A DNA stretch of 64,000 bases from Loktanella fryxellensis (lineage in GTDB: Bacteria > Pseudomonadota > Alphaproteobacteria > Rhodobacterales > Rhodobacteraceae). A program made the translations under genes and the position numbers. Shown piece after piece: positions 16,913-27,102 of the stretch (position 1 is the first letter of the stretch; each line of letters begins with the position of its first letter). The stretch spans positions 47,558 to 111,557 of the forward strand of contig NZ_FOCI01000012.1 of the NCBI RefSeq assembly GCF_900110065.1, written 5' to 3'. Under the pieces are notes generated by a model. It searched no databases. It was not told where the DNA came from and saw only the letters and a program-made list of their open reading frames with translations.

Positions 16913-17178
16913 TGCGAGACATTTCGGGGCATTTCGACGGTGACCTGCGTGTGGACGACGACGCCCGCGTCATGCGCGAGGTGACGATCGAGGGCAACGT
17001 GACCGTCGCCGCCGGTATGCGCGTCGTGATCGACGGGGTGGTGGCAGGCTCTTTGCAGGTGGGCCGCGGGGCAGATGTGACCGTGAACGGCAGGATTGTC
17101 GGAGAGATCCACAACGACGGTGGTCGCGTCACGGGCGTCGGCATGCATCACGACGTGCAGGGGCCTCCCGCGTCCTGA
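16909..17178 (+). CDS. Small bactofilin-like beta-helix protein in the suf operon
   Basis: 89 residues, ATG overlapping the sufB stop by four bases. The alternating pattern ([34 protein letters not shown]) predicts a short right-handed beta-helix like the polymer-forming/bactofilin DUF583 fold, but with only about four or five rungs. SufB and SufD are themselves beta-helices, so an accessory contact with the scaffold is a possibility, unproven. Function unknown. Confidence 0.68.
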   Translation: MMRDISGHFDGDLRVDDDARVMREVTIEGNVTVAAGMRVVIDGVVAGSLQVGRGADVTVNGRIVGEIHNDGGRVTGVGMHHDVQGPPAS

Positions 17179-17202
17179 GGGCGCGGCCATGGGGGACGGT
17201 CA

Positions 17203-17541
17203 GTGACGCCTTACGTCGTGCCGGTGCTGTTGCTGATCGCCTCGAATGTCTTCATGACGTTCGCGTGGTATGGGCATCTCAAGTTTCCCGGTCAGGCCCT
17301 GTGGGTCGTGGTCATGATCAGCTGGGGGATCGCGTTTTTCGAGTACTGGCTGGCGGTTCCGGCGAACCGGATGGGCCATCAGGTGTATTCGGCGGCGCAG
17401 CTGAAGACGATACAGGAGGTCATCACGCTGGTGGTCTTCGTGCTCTTTTCGGTCTTCTGGCTGAAAGAGGGTGTGAGTTGGATGACACTGGCGGGCTTTG
17501 CGCTGATGGCGTGTGGGGCTGCACTGGTGTTTCGAGGATAG
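17203..17541 (+). CDS. DUF486/DMT-like four-helix membrane protein
   Basis: 112 residues with a GTG start. Four hydrophobic segments; FMTFAWYGHLKF, ISWGIAFFEYWLAVPANRMG and YSAAQLKTIQEVITLVVF are DUF486 signatures, a family with drug/metabolite-transporter-like topology. No function is known. It sits between sufB and sufC, where no role in cluster assembly is established. Confidence 0.85.
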   Translation: MTPYVVPVLLLIASNVFMTFAWYGHLKFPGQALWVVVMISWGIAFFEYWLAVPANRMGHQVYSAAQLKTIQEVITLVVFVLFSVFWLKEGVSWMTLAGFALMACGAALVFRG

Positions 17542-17553
17542 AAGGAAGAGATC

Positions 17554-18308
<755 letters not shown>

Positions 18309-18309
<1 letters not shown>

Positions 18310-19589
18310 TGGCGCTGGACCAGCGCAGGACCGTGGCGACCGACGCCCGGCTGGCCGCCAGCCTTCCCGCCGGTCCCGCGTGGCTGACCACGGCGCGTCA
18401 GGCGGCGGCGGACCGGGTTGCGGCCATGGGTCTGCCGGTGCGGCGCGACGAATACTGGCGCTATACCGATCCCACGACGCTCGTGGCCAGGGACGCGGTG
18501 CCTGCCGACCTGCTGGCGGTCGGTGATGATCCTGAGTTCTCAGGCATCGACGCGGTGTGTCTGGTGTTCGTCGATGGCGTCTTCGATGCGACGCAGTCCG
18601 ACGACCCAAAGCTGGCCGGCGCGACGGTCACGCGATTGGCCGACGCACAGGATGCGGCATGGGCCGATGGCCTGCTCGGCCAGCTCGAGGCGCGGGGCCA
18701 GACACCGGTTGCGCGCCCGCTGGCTGCCCTGACCACGGCGATGGCTGCGGACGGCGTGCTGATCCACGTGACGGGGCAGGCGGGTCGTGCGATCCATCTG
18801 CGCTATGACCGCCGCGATGCGGCTGCCGATGTGGCGCTGCACCATGTGGTGAAGCTTGAGGCAGGCACCACCCTCACCCTGCTGGAAAGCGGCGCGGGCG
18901 CGGCGCGCTTCGCCAGCAACATGGAAGTCGATGTGGCCGACGGTGCCACGTTTCACCATGTCCGCGCGCAGGGCCGCGATCATGGTCGCCGGATGAACAC
19001 CCACACCTTCACCAGGATCGGGGCTGATGCGACGTTCAAATCCTTCACCCTGTCGGTGAACGGCGCACTGACCCGCAACGACTGCATCATGGAAATCATG
19101 GGCGATCACGCCACCGCCCATGTGGCTGGCGCCTCCGTCGGCGATGGCGACGCGTTTCATCACGACGACACCATCTTCATCACCCACGACGCGGTCGGCT
19201 GCGAATCCCGTCAGGTGTTCAAGAAGGTGCTGCGCAACGGCGCCGTCGGCGTCTTTCAGGGCAAGATCCTCGTCAAGCACGGCGCGCAGAAGACCGACGG
19301 CTACCAGATCAGCCAGTCGCTGCTGCTGGATGGCGACAGCCAGTTTCTGGCCAAGCCTGAGCTGGAGATCTATGCCGACGACGTGGCCTGCTCGCACGGG
19401 TCCACCTCCGGTGCCATCGACGAGGATGCGCTGTTCTACCTGCGGTCCCGCGGCGTGCCGCACCGCACGGCGACCACGCTGCTGACCCTGTCGTTCCTCG
19501 CCGAAGCCCTGCAGGAAATCGCGGACGAGGCGTTGGCCGACGATCTGCGCGACCGGCTGGCGGGTTGGCTGGACCGCCACGCGCACTGA
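18309..19589 (+). CDS. sufD: Fe-S assembly protein SufD
   Basis: 426 residues from the ATG at 18309 (a GTG one codon earlier is also in frame). N-terminal helical part with VRRDEYWRYTDPTTL, then the beta-helix core and the C-terminal signature CSHGSTSGAIDEDALFYLRS followed by RGVPHRTA. The histidine of CSHGS is conserved in SufD and important for assembly. It pairs with SufB and SufC. Its stop overlaps the first YIP1-like gene start by one base. Confidence 0.95.
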
Positions 19590-20086
19590 TGGCGGTCACG
19601 ACCGACATCCTGCGCACGTGGCGCAACCCGCGCCGCGTCATGCGCGACATGCTGGACGACGGCCCGCGCGAGGATCGCGCACTGGGCTATCTGGCGGTGT
19701 TTTGCCTGCTGGTGTTCGTCGCGCAATGGCCTCGACTGGCACGACAGGCGGCCGGTTTCGACGTGGCACCGGGGGCAGAGGTGCGCGACCTGTTCCAGAC
19801 CATGACCTACGAGGTTTTCGCCTGGTTCATGGTGTGGCCGCTGCTGCTCTATGGGCTGGCCGGCATCAGTCATCTGGTGGCCAAGCTGTTCCGGGGTCGC
19901 GGCACGTTCTTCGGCGCGCGCCTCGCGCTGTTCTGGTCCCTGCTGGCCAGTGTGCCGCTGCTGCTGATCTATGGCTTGATGGCGGGCTTCCTTGGCCCGG
20001 TGGCGGGTACGCATCTGACCGGCGGTCTGTGGGTTGGCGTGTTCGGCTATCTCTGGCTCCAATCGCTGAGAGAGGCGGAATCATGA
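19589..20086 (+). CDS. YIP1-like membrane protein, first of a pair
   Basis: 165 residues, TGATG overlap with sufD. Starts with the cytosolic DILRTWRNPRRVMRDMLDDG typical of bacterial Yip1-domain proteins, followed by four or five hydrophobic helices. The Yip1 domain occurs in membrane proteins of largely unknown function in bacteria. Its stop overlaps the next ATG by four bases, so the two are a coupled pair within the suf transcript. Confidence 0.75.
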   Translation: MAVTTDILRTWRNPRRVMRDMLDDGPREDRALGYLAVFCLLVFVAQWPRLARQAAGFDVAPGAEVRDLFQTMTYEVFAWFMVWPLLLYGLAGISHLVAKLFRGRGTFFGARLALFWSLLASVPLLLIYGLMAGFLGPVAGTHLTGGLWVGVFGYLWLQSLREAES

Positions 20087-20649
20087 CCATCGGGACATTC
20101 ATCACCGGATCGCTGCGCGACCCTGCGGGTGCTGCGGCCTATCTGCGGGGGCTGGCCCTCGACCGTGGCACGATCCTCAGCCTGATGGCGCTCATCACGA
20201 TCCTGTCGGTGCTGATCCTCATGGCGGGTGTCTGGCTGTCGCCGGCAGAGGCCGCGATGTTCGTGGCCTCGCCGTTCTCGCTGACGATCCTGCTCGGTGG
20301 ATCGCTCATCATGTTGGTCCTCGCCGTGCATCTGGGGGGCCGTCTGCTTGGCGGGTCGGGGCGCATCGAACAGGCGGTGCTGCTGATCGTATGGTGGCAG
20401 GCGATGGCGCTGGTCATTCAGGTGATCCAGACCGTGCTGCTGCTGATCCTGCCCGTGCTATCGTCGCTGGCGGCCATCGCCGGTCTGGTCTGGCTGGTGT
20501 TCGCCCTGCTTCACCTTGTCAACGTGCTTCACGCCTTCAATTCGTTATGGAAGGCGTTGGGCACCGTCATCATCGGCGTGTTCACCGTATCCCTTGGTCT
20601 TGGCCTGCTGCTGGCGCTGATCGGCGTCAGTGTCGGAGGAGTCGTCTGA
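20083..20649 (+). CDS. YIP1-like membrane protein, second of a pair
   Basis: 188 residues with an ATGA overlap at its start and a TGATG overlap with sufS at its end. After TIGTFITGSLRDPAGAAAYL come five hydrophobic segments. It is similar in layout to the preceding protein (R-x-P-x-x-x-x-x-x-L near the N-terminus), suggesting an old duplication. Homologous membrane genes occur in the same place in Rhodobacter suf operons, to my knowledge. Function unknown. Confidence 0.75.
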   Translation: MTIGTFITGSLRDPAGAAAYLRGLALDRGTILSLMALITILSVLILMAGVWLSPAEAAMFVASPFSLTILLGGSLIMLVLAVHLGGRLLGGSGRIEQAVLLIVWWQAMALVIQVIQTVLLLILPVLSSLAAIAGLVWLVFALLHLVNVLHAFNSLWKALGTVIIGVFTVSLGLGLLLALIGVSVGGVV

Positions 20650-21869
20650 TGTTCGATGTCGAAGCGATCCGCGCGCAGTTCCCGATCCTGCACCGTCAGG
20701 TGAACGGCAAGCCACTGGTCTATCTGGACAATGGCGCCTCCGCCCAAAAGCCGCGCGTGGTGATCGACGCCATGACGCAGATGTACGAGCACGAATATGC
20801 CAACGTGCACCGTGGCTTGCACTACCTTTCGAATGTCGCGACCGACCATTATGAGGGCGTGCGCGGCAAGGTTGCCCGCTTTGTGAATGCAGGCTCCGAG
20901 GATGACATCATCCTGAACTCCGGCACGACCGAAGGCATCAACATGGTCAGCTACGGCTGGGCCGCGCCGCGGCTGCAGGCGGGTGACGAGATCGTGCTGA
21001 GCATTCTTGAGCATCACGCCAACATCGTGCCGTGGCATTTCCTGCGCGAACGGCAGGGTGTTGTGCTGAAATGGGTCGACTGCGCCGCTGACGGCAGCCT
21101 TGATCCGCAGGCGATGATCGACGCGATCGGGCCACGCACGAAGCTGGTGGCGGTCACGCACATGTCCAACGTGCTGGGCACGCTGGTCGATGTGAAGGCG
21201 ATCTGTGCCGTGGCGCGCGCAAAGGGCGTGCCCGTGCTTGTCGACGGCAGTCAGGCGGCCGTCCACATGGCCGTCGATGTGCAGGACATCGGCTGCGATT
21301 TCTATGCGGTGACGGGCCATAAGCTCTATGGTCCCAGCGGGTCCGGCGCGATCTATGTCCATCCCGACCGCATGAGCGAGATGCGCCCCTTTCTGGGCGG
21401 CGGCGACATGATCCGCGACGTGACCCGCGACGCCGTCACCTATAACGACGCACCGATGAAGTTCGAGGCGGGCACCCCCGGCATCGTGCAGACCGTGGGC
21501 CTTGGCGTGGCGCTGGACTGGATGATGGGCGTCGGGATGGACAACATCGCGGCGCATGAAGCGGGTTTGCGCGATTATGCGCAGGGTCGTCTGGCGGGCC
21601 TGAACTGGTTGCAGGTGCAGGGCAACGCGCCGGGCAAGGGCGCGATCTTCAGCTTCACCCTCGACGGGCCCGCCCATGCCCACGACATCAGCACCGTGCT
21701 GGACAAGAAGGGCGTGGCCGTTCGCGCCGGGTCCCATTGCGCCATGCCCCTGATGGATCATCTGGGGCTGACGGCGACCTGCCGCGCGTCCTTTGCCGCC
21801 TACAACACTAAGGCCGAGGTCGATTCCCTGATCGACGCGCTGGACCTGTGCCACGAGCTTTTCAGCTGA
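20649..21869 (+). CDS. sufS: Cysteine desulfurase SufS
   Basis: 406 residues, the usual length. Family start FDVEAIRAQFPILHRQVNGK, PLP lysine in VTGHKLYGPSGSGAIYV (about 226), and persulfide cysteine in RAGSHCAMPLMD (about 364). It abstracts sulfur from cysteine and hands it to SufE, encoded at 27103, then to SufB. It is the last gene of the operon and is followed by a short hairpin. The operon therefore holds two desulfurases, this one and the NifS-like one. Confidence 0.95.
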   Translation: MFDVEAIRAQFPILHRQVNGKPLVYLDNGASAQKPRVVIDAMTQMYEHEYANVHRGLHYLSNVATDHYEGVRGKVARFVNAGSEDDIILNSGTTEGINMVSYGWAAPRLQAGDEIVLSILEHHANIVPWHFLRERQGVVLKWVDCAADGSLDPQAMIDAIGPRTKLVAVTHMSNVLGTLVDVKAICAVARAKGVPVLVDGSQAAVHMAVDVQDIGCDFYAVTGHKLYGPSGSGAIYVHPDRMSEMRPFLGGGDMIRDVTRDAVTYNDAPMKFEAGTPGIVQTVGLGVALDWMMGVGMDNIAAHEAGLRDYAQGRLAGLNWLQVQGNAPGKGAIFSFTLDGPAHAHDISTVLDKKGVAVRAGSHCAMPLMDHLGLTATCRASFAAYNTKAEVDSLIDALDLCHELFS

Positions 21870-21882
21870 TGGCGAAGGCGTG

Positions 21883-21904
21883 GTGACGATCAGTCGATCG
21901 TCAC
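21883..21904. terminator. Hairpin between sufS and the FeeM-like gene
   Basis: GTGACGAT and ATCGTCAC around the loop CAGTCG. It lies between convergent genes and overlaps the stop of the minus-strand gene. There is no T-run, so termination strength is uncertain. Confidence 0.45.
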
Positions 21905-22468
21905 GTGGCGCTGGCTGAACCGCGACTTGCGCAGGTCGGACCCCATCAGCACCAGCGGCTTGCTGAGGCCGCCATAGGCGCGCGGTTCGGAAATTCGGTG
22001 AAATCCGTAGAGGCGTTCGTAGAACGGGATGCGGTCCAGAGAGACTGCGGCGACGCTGTAATGGACATCGTTCGCCTTGGCGTGGTTGGCATAGATCCGC
22101 AGCGTCTGCCGCGCGACGGCCAGTCGCATCGGCCCCAGATCCGGCGCCACGGCGAACCGCGCCCCGTCGATCAGCTTCAACCCAGAGGCGATCTTGGGCA
22201 TCAGGATGTCGGCAAACGCGGCCATCGTCGCAGAGGCATGATGACTGTCGTCGAGGATATGCAAACGTATCGTGCCCACGGTCCGGTCATCATACCGGAC
22301 CCGGTGGACCTGTGCATTCGCATGATGGTCGTATTCGTCCAGAAAACAATTGTCCGGGCGCGGTGCGATCAGGCCATCCGCCAAATAGCAGCGATAGCGG
22401 AATGCGCCGACATCGTGCAAATCGTCTGCAGTTACGGCGCGGCCGACGTTGAAACGGCGCGTCAACAT
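21890..22468 (-). CDS. FeeM-type N-acyl amino acid synthase (acyltransferase)
   Basis: 192 residues. The order of motifs resembles FeeM and the related autoinducer-synthase fold of the GNAT superfamily: AFRYRCYLADGLI (about 27), FLDEYDHHANAQVHRVRYDD, VGTIRLHILD, then LKLIDGARFAVAPDLGPMRL and IPFYERLYGFHRISEPR. FeeM uses acyl-ACP to acylate an amino acid; the substrates here are unknown. The ATG overlaps the stop of the ICMT-like gene by one base (TGATG), so both products are made together. Confidence 0.72.
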   Translation of the reverse strand: MLTRRFNVGRAVTADDLHDVGAFRYRCYLADGLIAPRPDNCFLDEYDHHANAQVHRVRYDDRTVGTIRLHILDDSHHASATMAAFADILMPKIASGLKLIDGARFAVAPDLGPMRLAVARQTLRIYANHAKANDVHYSVAAVSLDRIPFYERLYGFHRISEPRAYGGLSKPLVLMGSDLRKSRFSQRHVTID

Positions 22469-23025
22469 CAGGATACCCGCGTCGAAAGTTTCGGAAACAG
22501 AAAGCCGGTGTGGTTGCGATAGCTGACGTAATCGTCACCATGGCGGCTCGTCATCAGGGACTTCTCCTCGCGGATCGCCGAGTAGATATAGACGAACAGA
22601 AGCGTGGCAAACACGATGACCGATACCAGATGCATGGTGCCGATCGCACAGGCCATCCAGAACAGGATGTAGGACACATAGAACGGGTGACGCACGTATT
22701 GCCACGGACCCGACTTTACGATGCCGTCGATTTGCAATTCGTTAGCGAAGGCCAGCGACAGTTTGCGATTCCGACTGTGACGCGCGGCCCAGAGAAACAG
22801 GGCGAAGGCGGCGGCGATCAAGATGAGGACCAACGGCAGGTATTGCAGGGTCCACAAAAAGGCGAATGCCATGAATGCGGAGATTCCGATCAGCGACAGC
22901 ACCGAAATCATCATCATGCCGACCGGATACTTGCCCGGTGCAAAATGTTGTTTGGTTGCTGCGGCGATCATCACGAAATAGGCGAACCCGGCGATGCCGG
23001 CGACGAAGGCGAATACTGTGGTCAC
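22468..23025 (-). CDS. ICMT-like membrane methyltransferase
   Basis: 185 residues from a GTG at 23025; the frame is open to a TTG at 23148, but that extra part is basic, A-rich in third positions and looks non-coding. Five hydrophobic segments, then the isoprenylcysteine carboxyl methyltransferase/PEMT signature: GPWQYVRHPFYVSYILF (SAM-binding RHP) and IREEKSLMTSRHGDDYVSYR (EE motif). Enzymes of this family methylate carboxylates or lipids at the membrane face. It is coupled to the FeeM-like acyltransferase. Confidence 0.75.
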   Translation of the reverse strand: MTTVFAFVAGIAGFAYFVMIAAATKQHFAPGKYPVGMMMISVLSLIGISAFMAFAFLWTLQYLPLVLILIAAAFALFLWAARHSRNRKLSLAFANELQIDGIVKSGPWQYVRHPFYVSYILFWMACAIGTMHLVSVIVFATLLFVYIYSAIREEKSLMTSRHGDDYVSYRNHTGFLFPKLSTRVS

Positions 23026-23406
23026 AGCAAGGAGCTCTTTCTGGACGATTCTCTGATTGTCCTGCAGGCGATGGCGCGCGTTTGGTCGTTGGTTTCGTGC
23101 GACCGGTACACGGTTTCGTGTGTCTTGTCGCAATTGTCGATAATTCAACCTTAGGGCTGGTTTTTCGGCCTATCAAGCAACAATCGTGCGCGCCGTCCGA
23201 TGATGCTCCATTCTCTCGCGCACAACGTGAACGCCTGTTTTTCGGGCGGTGCTGCGACGGAATTATGCAGTCAGCAAATTGAAACGTCACCGGGTACGAA
23301 CAGGTGCATGCGCGACCCCCAGTTGGGCCATGAAATCAGTATCGCAGATCGACCACGCGGCCTGTCGATCATGTCGCCGGCCGCATGATCCGATGATGAG
23401 GGAGTT
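23026..23406. other. Intergenic region upstream of the ICMT/FeeM pair
   Basis: No convincing gene in about 380 bp. It is more A+T-rich than its surroundings (TTCGGCCTATCAAGCAACAA, AATTGTCGATAATTCAACC) and probably holds the promoter of the ICMT-FeeM pair. The downstream flank of the tRNA-Arg gene also lies here. Confidence 0.4.
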
Positions 23407-23483
<77 letters not shown>

Positions 23484-23561
23484 CGTGTCGCGGTCTATAT
23501 CCGGGCGACCATCGCCCCGCAACGGCTAAACGGACGTTCGACCGTCAGATGACGCATGGCG

Positions 23562-23637
23562 TGGTAGGCCCGGCAGGATTTGAACCCGCAACCAAGGCGT
23601 TATGAGCGCCCTGCTCTAACCGTTGAGCTACAGGCCC
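23562..23637 (-). tRNA. tRNA with CAT anticodon, most likely tRNA-Ile2
   Basis: 76 nt including encoded CCA. The anticodon loop is CTCATAA (CAT), the D-arm AGCTCAACGGTTAGAGC, and the T-arm GGTTCAAATCC. The body AGAGCAGGGCG and the CGCCTTGGTTG after the anticodon fit the lysidine-modified tRNA-Ile2 rather than elongator Met; there is no initiator-type C1-A72 mismatch. It would read AUA after TilS modification. Confidence 0.88.
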
Positions 23638-23662
23638 ACGCTGTTGACGGGATACCGCAGGC

Positions 23663-23681
23663 GGGGCTGCGGTCAAGCCCC
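23663..23681 (-). terminator. Weak hairpin after the 96-residue secreted protein gene
   Basis: GGGGCT and AGCCCC with a 7-nt loop, 12 bases past the stop of the minus-strand gene. Short stem and no T-run. Confidence 0.3.
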
Positions 23682-23692
23682 TTGCGCGGGTG

Positions 23693-23983
23693 TCACCACG
23701 TGATCGGTTGACCGCCGAGGAGCTGGTTCAGGACGGCGATCATCTCACGCTCCTGCGCGGTGATGATGTCGGGGTTCCCGTCGAGGTCGGCCATGGCGAC
23801 GATGTCCGCGTGACTGGGCGGGCCCGGCACCATTGCGCCGTTGCTGACCTGCACGTCGTCCGGCACCTGCATCCAGTCCCCGTCAAGCACGACGTCGGGT
23901 GTCGTCAAAGCCATGTGCCCGGTCTGTGCCGTGGCGCAGATCGGAAGCAGCAAAAGGAGGGGGGCGATCACGCGTTTCATCAT
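23693..23983 (-). CDS. Secreted hypothetical protein with an EF-hand-like loop
   Basis: 96 residues. The signal peptide [20 protein letters not shown] is clear. The C-terminal half has a [18 protein letters not shown] stretch that resembles a single calcium-binding EF-hand loop (D-x-D-G-N-x-x-I) followed by a helix. No family beyond that was recognised. It is transcribed toward the two tRNA genes and diverges from purM. Confidence 0.65.
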   Translation of the reverse strand: MMKRVIAPLLLLLPICATAQTGHMALTTPDVVLDGDWMQVPDDVQVSNGAMVPGPPSHADIVAMADLDGNPDIITAQEREMIAVLNQLLGGQPITW

Positions 23984-24129
23984 GCCAGTCTAACGCGCGC
24001 CGCCCTGAAAGGTTGCATCCTGTTGGGCGGAAGATCGCGCATGGGTTCGACATGTTGCGCCGTTGCACCAAGGAAGCGCTTGGGGTATCGCGCGATCACG
24101 CAAATGGCGCCGCACAGGGGACTTTTCAG

Positions 24130-25170
24130 ATGACAGCCAACGGACTGACCTATGCCGCCGCAGGCGTCGACATCGATGCGGGCAACGCCCTGGTCGAGCG
24201 GATCAAGCCCGCGGCGAGGCGCACCCAGCGAGCCGGCACGATGGCAGGCCTCGGCGGCTTCGGCGCGCTTTTTGATCTCAAGGCGGCGGGCTATACCGAT
24301 CCGATCCTCGTCGCCGCGACCGATGGTGTGGGCACCAAGCTGCGCATCGCCATCGACACGGGGCATGTGGACACGATCGGCATCGACCTCGTGGCGATGT
24401 GCGTGAACGATCTGGTGTGCCAAGGGGCCGAGCCGCTGTTCTTCCTCGACTACTTTGCCACCGGCAAGCTGGAACTGGACGCCGCGACCCGCATCATCGA
24501 AGGCATCGCCGCAGGTTGTGCTGCCTCCGGCTGTGCGTTGATCGGCGGCGAGACGGCCGAGATGCCTGGCATGTATCACGGCGGCGACTTCGACCTTGCG
24601 GGCTTTGCCGTGGGCGCGATGGAACGTGGCGCCGACCTGCCGCAGGGCGTGGTTGCTGGCGACGTGCTGCTGGGGCTGGCCAGCGACGGCGTGCATTCCA
24701 ACGGCTATTCGCTGGTGCGCCGCATCGTGGAGGCTGCGGGTCTTTCGTGGACCGATCCCGCGCCCTTCGCCGACGGCCCGCTGGGGGCGGCACTGCTGAC
24801 GCCGACGCGGCTCTATGTGAAACCGGCGCTGGCCGCCGTGCGCTCCGGTGGCGTGCATGCGCTGGCGCATATCACCGGCGGCGGTCTGACGGAAAACCTG
24901 CCCCGCGTGCTGCCCGATGATCTGGGCTGTGAAATCGACCTTGGCGCATGGCCACTGCCGCCCGTGTTTGCGTGGATGTCGCAGGTGGGCCAGATCGCGG
25001 CGCCGGAAATGCTCAAGACCTTCAACGCCGGTATCGGCATGGTGCTGGTAGTGGCCGCCGACCGGGCCGACGATCTGGCCGCCGATCTGACGGCGTCGGG
25101 CGAGACGGTTTACCAGGTCGGGCGCGTGGCACCGGAGGCAGGGGTCCGTTACACCGGCACGCTTGCGTGA
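24130..25170 (+). CDS. purM: Phosphoribosylformylglycinamidine cyclo-ligase (AIR synthetase)
   Basis: 346 residues from the ATG giving [20 protein letters not shown], the conserved N-terminus; a much longer upstream frame is not credible. Key segments are [45 protein letters not shown] and [16 protein letters not shown]. It converts FGAM to AIR with ATP in purine synthesis. The stop overlaps the purN GTG start (GTGA). Confidence 0.96.
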   Translation: MTANGLTYAAAGVDIDAGNALVERIKPAARRTQRAGTMAGLGGFGALFDLKAAGYTDPILVAATDGVGTKLRIAIDTGHVDTIGIDLVAMCVNDLVCQGAEPLFFLDYFATGKLELDAATRIIEGIAAGCAASGCALIGGETAEMPGMYHGGDFDLAGFAVGAMERGADLPQGVVAGDVLLGLASDGVHSNGYSLVRRIVEAAGLSWTDPAPFADGPLGAALLTPTRLYVKPALAAVRSGGVHALAHITGGGLTENLPRVLPDDLGCEIDLGAWPLPPVFAWMSQVGQIAAPEMLKTFNAGIGMVLVVAADRADDLAADLTASGETVYQVGRVAPEAGVRYTGTLA

Positions 25171-25835
25171 TCCGCGTCGGCATCCTGATTTCCGGCGGCG
25201 GATCGAACATGGTGACCCTCGCCCGTGATATGACAGGCGATCATCCGGGGCGGGCAAAACTGGTGATCGCCAACGATCCCGGCGCCGGTGGCCTGCTGAA
25301 GGCGAACGCCCTGCGCATCCCCACGGCCGTCGTCGATCACCGCGACCACCCCAAGGATCGCGCGGGGTTCGAAGATGCGCTGCAGGTGCTGCTGGACGAG
25401 GCGCGGATCGAGGTGGTGGCGCTGGCCGGGTTCATGCGCATCCTGACGCCCGCCTTCACCGCCCGCTGGGAAGGCCGGATGCTGAACATCCACCCGTCGC
25501 TTTTGCCGAAATACAAGGGCCTGCACACCCACCAGCGTGCGCTGGACGCCGGCAACACGGTGCATGGCTGCACCGTGCACGCGGTGACCGCCGATCTGGA
25601 CGACGGGCCGATCCTGGGGCAGGCGCGCATGACGGTGCACCCCGGCGACACCGCACAGACGCTGGCCGACCGCCTGCTGCCGCTGGAACATCGCCTTTAT
25701 CCGCTGGTGCTGCGGCGGTATCTGTCCGGCGACCGGACACCGGTGATGCTCGATGCCACGGACCCGATCCCCGCCGCGGGTTTTCAAGGGGATGCGGATG
25801 GCCTATCACGAACCTTGCGCGATCCCGCGACGTGA
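25167..25835 (+). CDS. purN: Phosphoribosylglycinamide formyltransferase
   Basis: 222 residues with a GTG start that overlaps the purM stop by four bases. Formyl-THF-dependent GAR transformylase: start [14 protein letters not shown], catalytic [13 protein letters not shown] and [16 protein letters not shown] with the key Asn-His, and [16 protein letters not shown] with the catalytic Asp. Paired with purM, as in most bacteria; the C-terminal 15 residues run into a short gap before rnd. Confidence 0.95.
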   Translation: MIRVGILISGGGSNMVTLARDMTGDHPGRAKLVIANDPGAGGLLKANALRIPTAVVDHRDHPKDRAGFEDALQVLLDEARIEVVALAGFMRILTPAFTARWEGRMLNIHPSLLPKYKGLHTHQRALDAGNTVHGCTVHAVTADLDDGPILGQARMTVHPGDTAQTLADRLLPLEHRLYPLVLRRYLSGDRTPVMLDATDPIPAAGFQGDADGLSRTLRDPAT

Positions 25836-25861
25836 CCAGACCCCGAGCAGACAGGCCCCTC

Positions 25862-27019
25862 ATGCAGACCATTACCACGACAGAGGCGCTGGCCGCCTTC
25901 TGCACAGAGGCGGCCACCAAGCCCTATGTCACAGTGGACACAGAGTTCCTGCGCGAGCGGACCTATTACGCCAAGCTTTGCCTGGTGCAACTGGCGTGGC
26001 AGGACGCGGGCACGAGCGATGCGGTCGTCGTCGATCCGCTGGCGGATGGCATCTCTCTCGAGCCGCTGTACGCGCTGTTCCGCGATCCCGGCGTCATCAA
26101 GGTGTTCCACGCAGCGCGGCAGGATCTGGAGATCTTCTGGGTCGACGCGCAGCTGATCCCCAGTCCCCTGTTCGACACGCAGGTCGCGGCGATGGTCTGC
26201 GGGTTCGGCGATCAGGCCGGCTACGAGACGCTGGTGCGCAAGATCTGCAAGGCCGAGGTGGACAAGTCCAGCCGTTTCACCGACTGGTCGCGCCGCCCTC
26301 TGACCGAGGCGCAGAAGGTTTATGCGGTGGGCGACGTGACCTATCTGCGCGACATCTACGAATACCTGCGCGACCGGTTGCGCAGCAGCAAGCGCGAGAA
26401 GTGGGTGCTGGAGGAGATGGCCGTCCTGAACGATCCCGCCACCTATCAGACCGATCCCGATACGGCGTGGGAAAAGGTGCGCACGCGGACGAATTCTTCC
26501 CGCTTCCTTGGCATCGTTCAGGAGCTTGCGCGCTTTCGCGAGGAATACGCCCAGCGCCACGATGTGCCGCGCAGCCGCGTGTTCAAGGACGATGCACTTG
26601 TGGAACTCGCCAGCACGAAACCCGCCACGGAGGCGGATCTGAACCAGTCGCGCCTGCTGCTGCGCGAGGCGCGGCGCGGCGACATCGCCGAAGGCATCCT
26701 CAAGGCGGTGAAGGACGGTCTCGCGCTGCCCAACGACAGGCTGCCGAAACCCGATCTCAGCCGCGAGAAGCTGCAGGTGAACCCGGCGATCGCGGACATG
26801 CTGCGCGTCCTGCTCAAGGCCAAGGCCGATCAGGAGGATGTGGCGCAGAAGCTGATCGCCTCCGCCGCCGATCTGGACCTGCTCGCGGCCGGCCAGCGCG
26901 ACATCCCCGCCCTCAGGGGCTGGCGGCACGAGGTCTTCGGTCGCGACGCCGTGCTGCTGACGCAGGGCAAGGTGGCGCTCGCCGTCGATGGACAGCGCGT
27001 CGTGACGGTACCGCGCTAG
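25862..27019 (+). CDS. rnd: Ribonuclease D
   Basis: 385 residues. DEDDy 3'-5' exonuclease: TVDTEFLRERTYYAKLCLVQ (Exo I), KVFHAARQDLEIFW (Exo II) and LTEAQKVYAVGDVTYLRDIY (Exo III with Tyr), followed by two HRDC-like helical domains (about 210-370). It trims the 3' ends of tRNA and other stable RNA precursors. The ATG at 25862 fits the family start; the frame is open a few codons further up. It lies 26 bases after purN. Confidence 0.93.
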   Translation: MQTITTTEALAAFCTEAATKPYVTVDTEFLRERTYYAKLCLVQLAWQDAGTSDAVVVDPLADGISLEPLYALFRDPGVIKVFHAARQDLEIFWVDAQLIPSPLFDTQVAAMVCGFGDQAGYETLVRKICKAEVDKSSRFTDWSRRPLTEAQKVYAVGDVTYLRDIYEYLRDRLRSSKREKWVLEEMAVLNDPATYQTDPDTAWEKVRTRTNSSRFLGIVQELARFREEYAQRHDVPRSRVFKDDALVELASTKPATEADLNQSRLLLREARRGDIAEGILKAVKDGLALPNDRLPKPDLSREKLQVNPAIADMLRVLLKAKADQEDVAQKLIASAADLDLLAAGQRDIPALRGWRHEVFGRDAVLLTQGKVALAVDGQRVVTVPR

Positions 27020-27102
27020 CGGGCACATGCCGCAGACCCCGCCGGTGGACACCGGCGGCCAGCGCCCCTAGATGCGGGACATAACCCGGTGGAGGGCACG
27101 CC

